From Fratercula arctica (taxonomy: Eukaryota; Chordata; Aves; Charadriiformes; Alcidae), in contig CANTUZ010000004.1 of the NCBI GenBank assembly GCA_947846985.1, forward strand, positions 7,492,927 to 7,556,926: DNA of 64,000 nucleotides. Reading direction: 5' to 3'. The translations under genes were made by a program, and so were the position numbers. Under the pieces are notes generated by a model that was not told the origin of the DNA, did not search any database, and was given only the letters and a program-made list of their open reading frames with translations. This document shows, one piece after another, positions 63,159 to 64,000 of the stretch; the first letter of the stretch is position 1; each line of letters opens with the position of its first letter.

Positions 63159-63175
63159 TTAATAAATAAATAAAT
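63159..63175. repeat. (AAAT)n microsatellite
   Basis: About four AAAT units, followed about 20 bp later by ATAGATAGACAGATAG. Simple repeats. Confidence 0.8.
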
Positions 63176-63579
63176 GAGGATTCATATTTCTGCATAGATA
63201 GACAGATAGATCCTATCCCATAGATTTGTCATTCTTACAGTCTGTCACTGAGAATGATATTCTTTCCCCTGTATCTTCATCTACTTGAAAGGCAAGTCCC
63301 TTGGCCAAGCCAGTCATTTAGGATCTGTCTAAAGCTGTTTGAGCTCCCGCAGTAAAGAGAAACGTCCAGGAGAGATGCATGTCACTTAGCTTAGGCAATT
63401 ATCTTTGCATGGGAAAAATACCCTTTGGAGGCACTTCTCTGCATGCCCTTCCTTTAGCTCTGAGAAGGAGCCTGGAAAGCGAGATGTCGGTCAGGACCCC
63501 GATGCCAGCTGATGGGTCCCCTCGCTGGAGACGGCTGGAATCTCAGCTATTTTTCTGCCCTTCCTTTTTACAAGTTGTT

Positions 63580-63618
63580 TCTTTTCTTTTTTTTCTTTTT
63601 TTTCTTTTTTTTTTTTCC
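63580..63618. repeat. T-rich (CTTTTTTT)n simple repeat
   Basis: T runs of about 7-12 nt separated by single C residues. Simple repeat, read as Lys/Glu-rich low complexity on the other strand. Confidence 0.85.
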
Positions 63619-64000
63619 CTTGCCTTTCGGAACGTATTTCAAAGCAATTTCCTAGCAGCGTGACATCTTTGTGGAACATACGGTGATCTTCAGTAGTTTC
63701 CTTCTACGTTCAGAAGAGGCCTGACATACCTCAGCTGGATTTGAAACTAGGCCTAGATAATGATATTCTGTATAAAAATCTGTTTTCTTGTGGCTCATTT
63801 GTCAGTTCACGTTTGGGTAAGTGAGCTTTATGTTCAACTGAGGTTATGCAAAAACATTGTGATGAGAAACGCAATTTAGAAACAATGTCTTCACACCGGC
63901 GGCATTAACCATTAGAAGTCCACTTTGAATCTCATTTTTACTAAGTATACTCAGGTGATTTGAATAATTGAAAAGCTTAGCATAACTTAAACTTCTGCAT

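Larger units (their letters stand above)
56771..64000. other. Gene-less interval to the right edge
   Basis: No supported coding gene. It contains a possible LTR-like block (58725-59114), poly(T) near 60763, (AAAT)n at 63159-63175, short GATA/GACA repeats at 63194-63210 and a T-rich CTTTTTTT repeat at 63580-63618. GC-richer patches near 58.5-59.2 and 62.5-63.1 kb hold only short ORFs without domains. Confidence 0.5.

Noticed and set aside
1..64000. CRISPR array, operon, defence system, tRNA or rRNA gene
   Set aside because: No regularly spaced repeats, no clustered long ORFs and no recognisable tRNA B-box or rRNA core. The window is vertebrate intron and intergenic DNA.

Overview
This window looks like nuclear DNA from a bird (an archosaur at the least). 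It is AT-rich and sparsely coding. Its recognisable interspersed repeats are CR1 LINEs, both recent-looking and very old, and I saw no L1 or Alu-like elements. The one protein-coding gene I can support is ANKRD50, on the minus strand. Nothing prokaryotic is present: no operons, no CRISPR array, and no tRNA or rRNA gene that I could find.

ANKRD50 (minus strand, reading right to left). A strong CpG island at about 33.3-34.4 kb holds the promoter and a non-coding first exon that ends at a GGAG|GTGAGC donor (33857). A candidate second exon runs from 32878 to 31600. It has about 800 nt of 5' UTR crowded with upstream ATGs, then the start codon (32078) and the first 159 codons, including a Walker A P-loop. 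After a 23.3-kb intron, exon 3 (8293-8064) carries the Walker B-like segment. The next donor (8063) opens an intron that runs off the left edge. The large exon with the ankyrin repeats and C-terminus is therefore not in the window. The two coding exons join in frame and read as the N-terminal NTPase-like region of ANKRD50, an endosomal SNX27-retromer cargo-recycling factor.

Intron 2 (8.3-31.6 kb) holds three ancient CR1 copies, a possible fourth CR1-like fragment, homopolymer tracts, a GC-rich minisatellite near 13.1 kb, a cluster of perfect inverted repeats at 10.92-11.07 kb and a G-quadruplex candidate at 26.68 kb. Intron 3 (1-8062) holds a striking cluster of TGAC half-sites at about 2.04-2.15 kb.

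From 34.4 to 64 kb I see no coding gene. In human, ANKRD50 lies between SPRY1 and FAT4 with its 5' end towards FAT4, so by synteny this is probably the ANKRD50-FAT4 intergenic interval. It holds CR1 copies at 38.0-38.4 (sense), 38.4-39.2 (antisense reverse-transcriptase remnant), 42.3-42.4, 43.5-43.9 and 56.3-56.8 kb. It also has an 86-bp duplication at 48.7 and 49.0 kb whose second copy is bracketed by 21-bp direct repeats, and a possible LTR-like block near 58.7-59.1 kb.

I did not find a new multi-gene system. The most unusual items are the inverted-repeat cluster in intron 2, the bracketed 86-bp duplication, the inverted 106-bp copy of a CR1 segment, the TGAC cluster and the uORF that stops one base before the ANKRD50 start codon.
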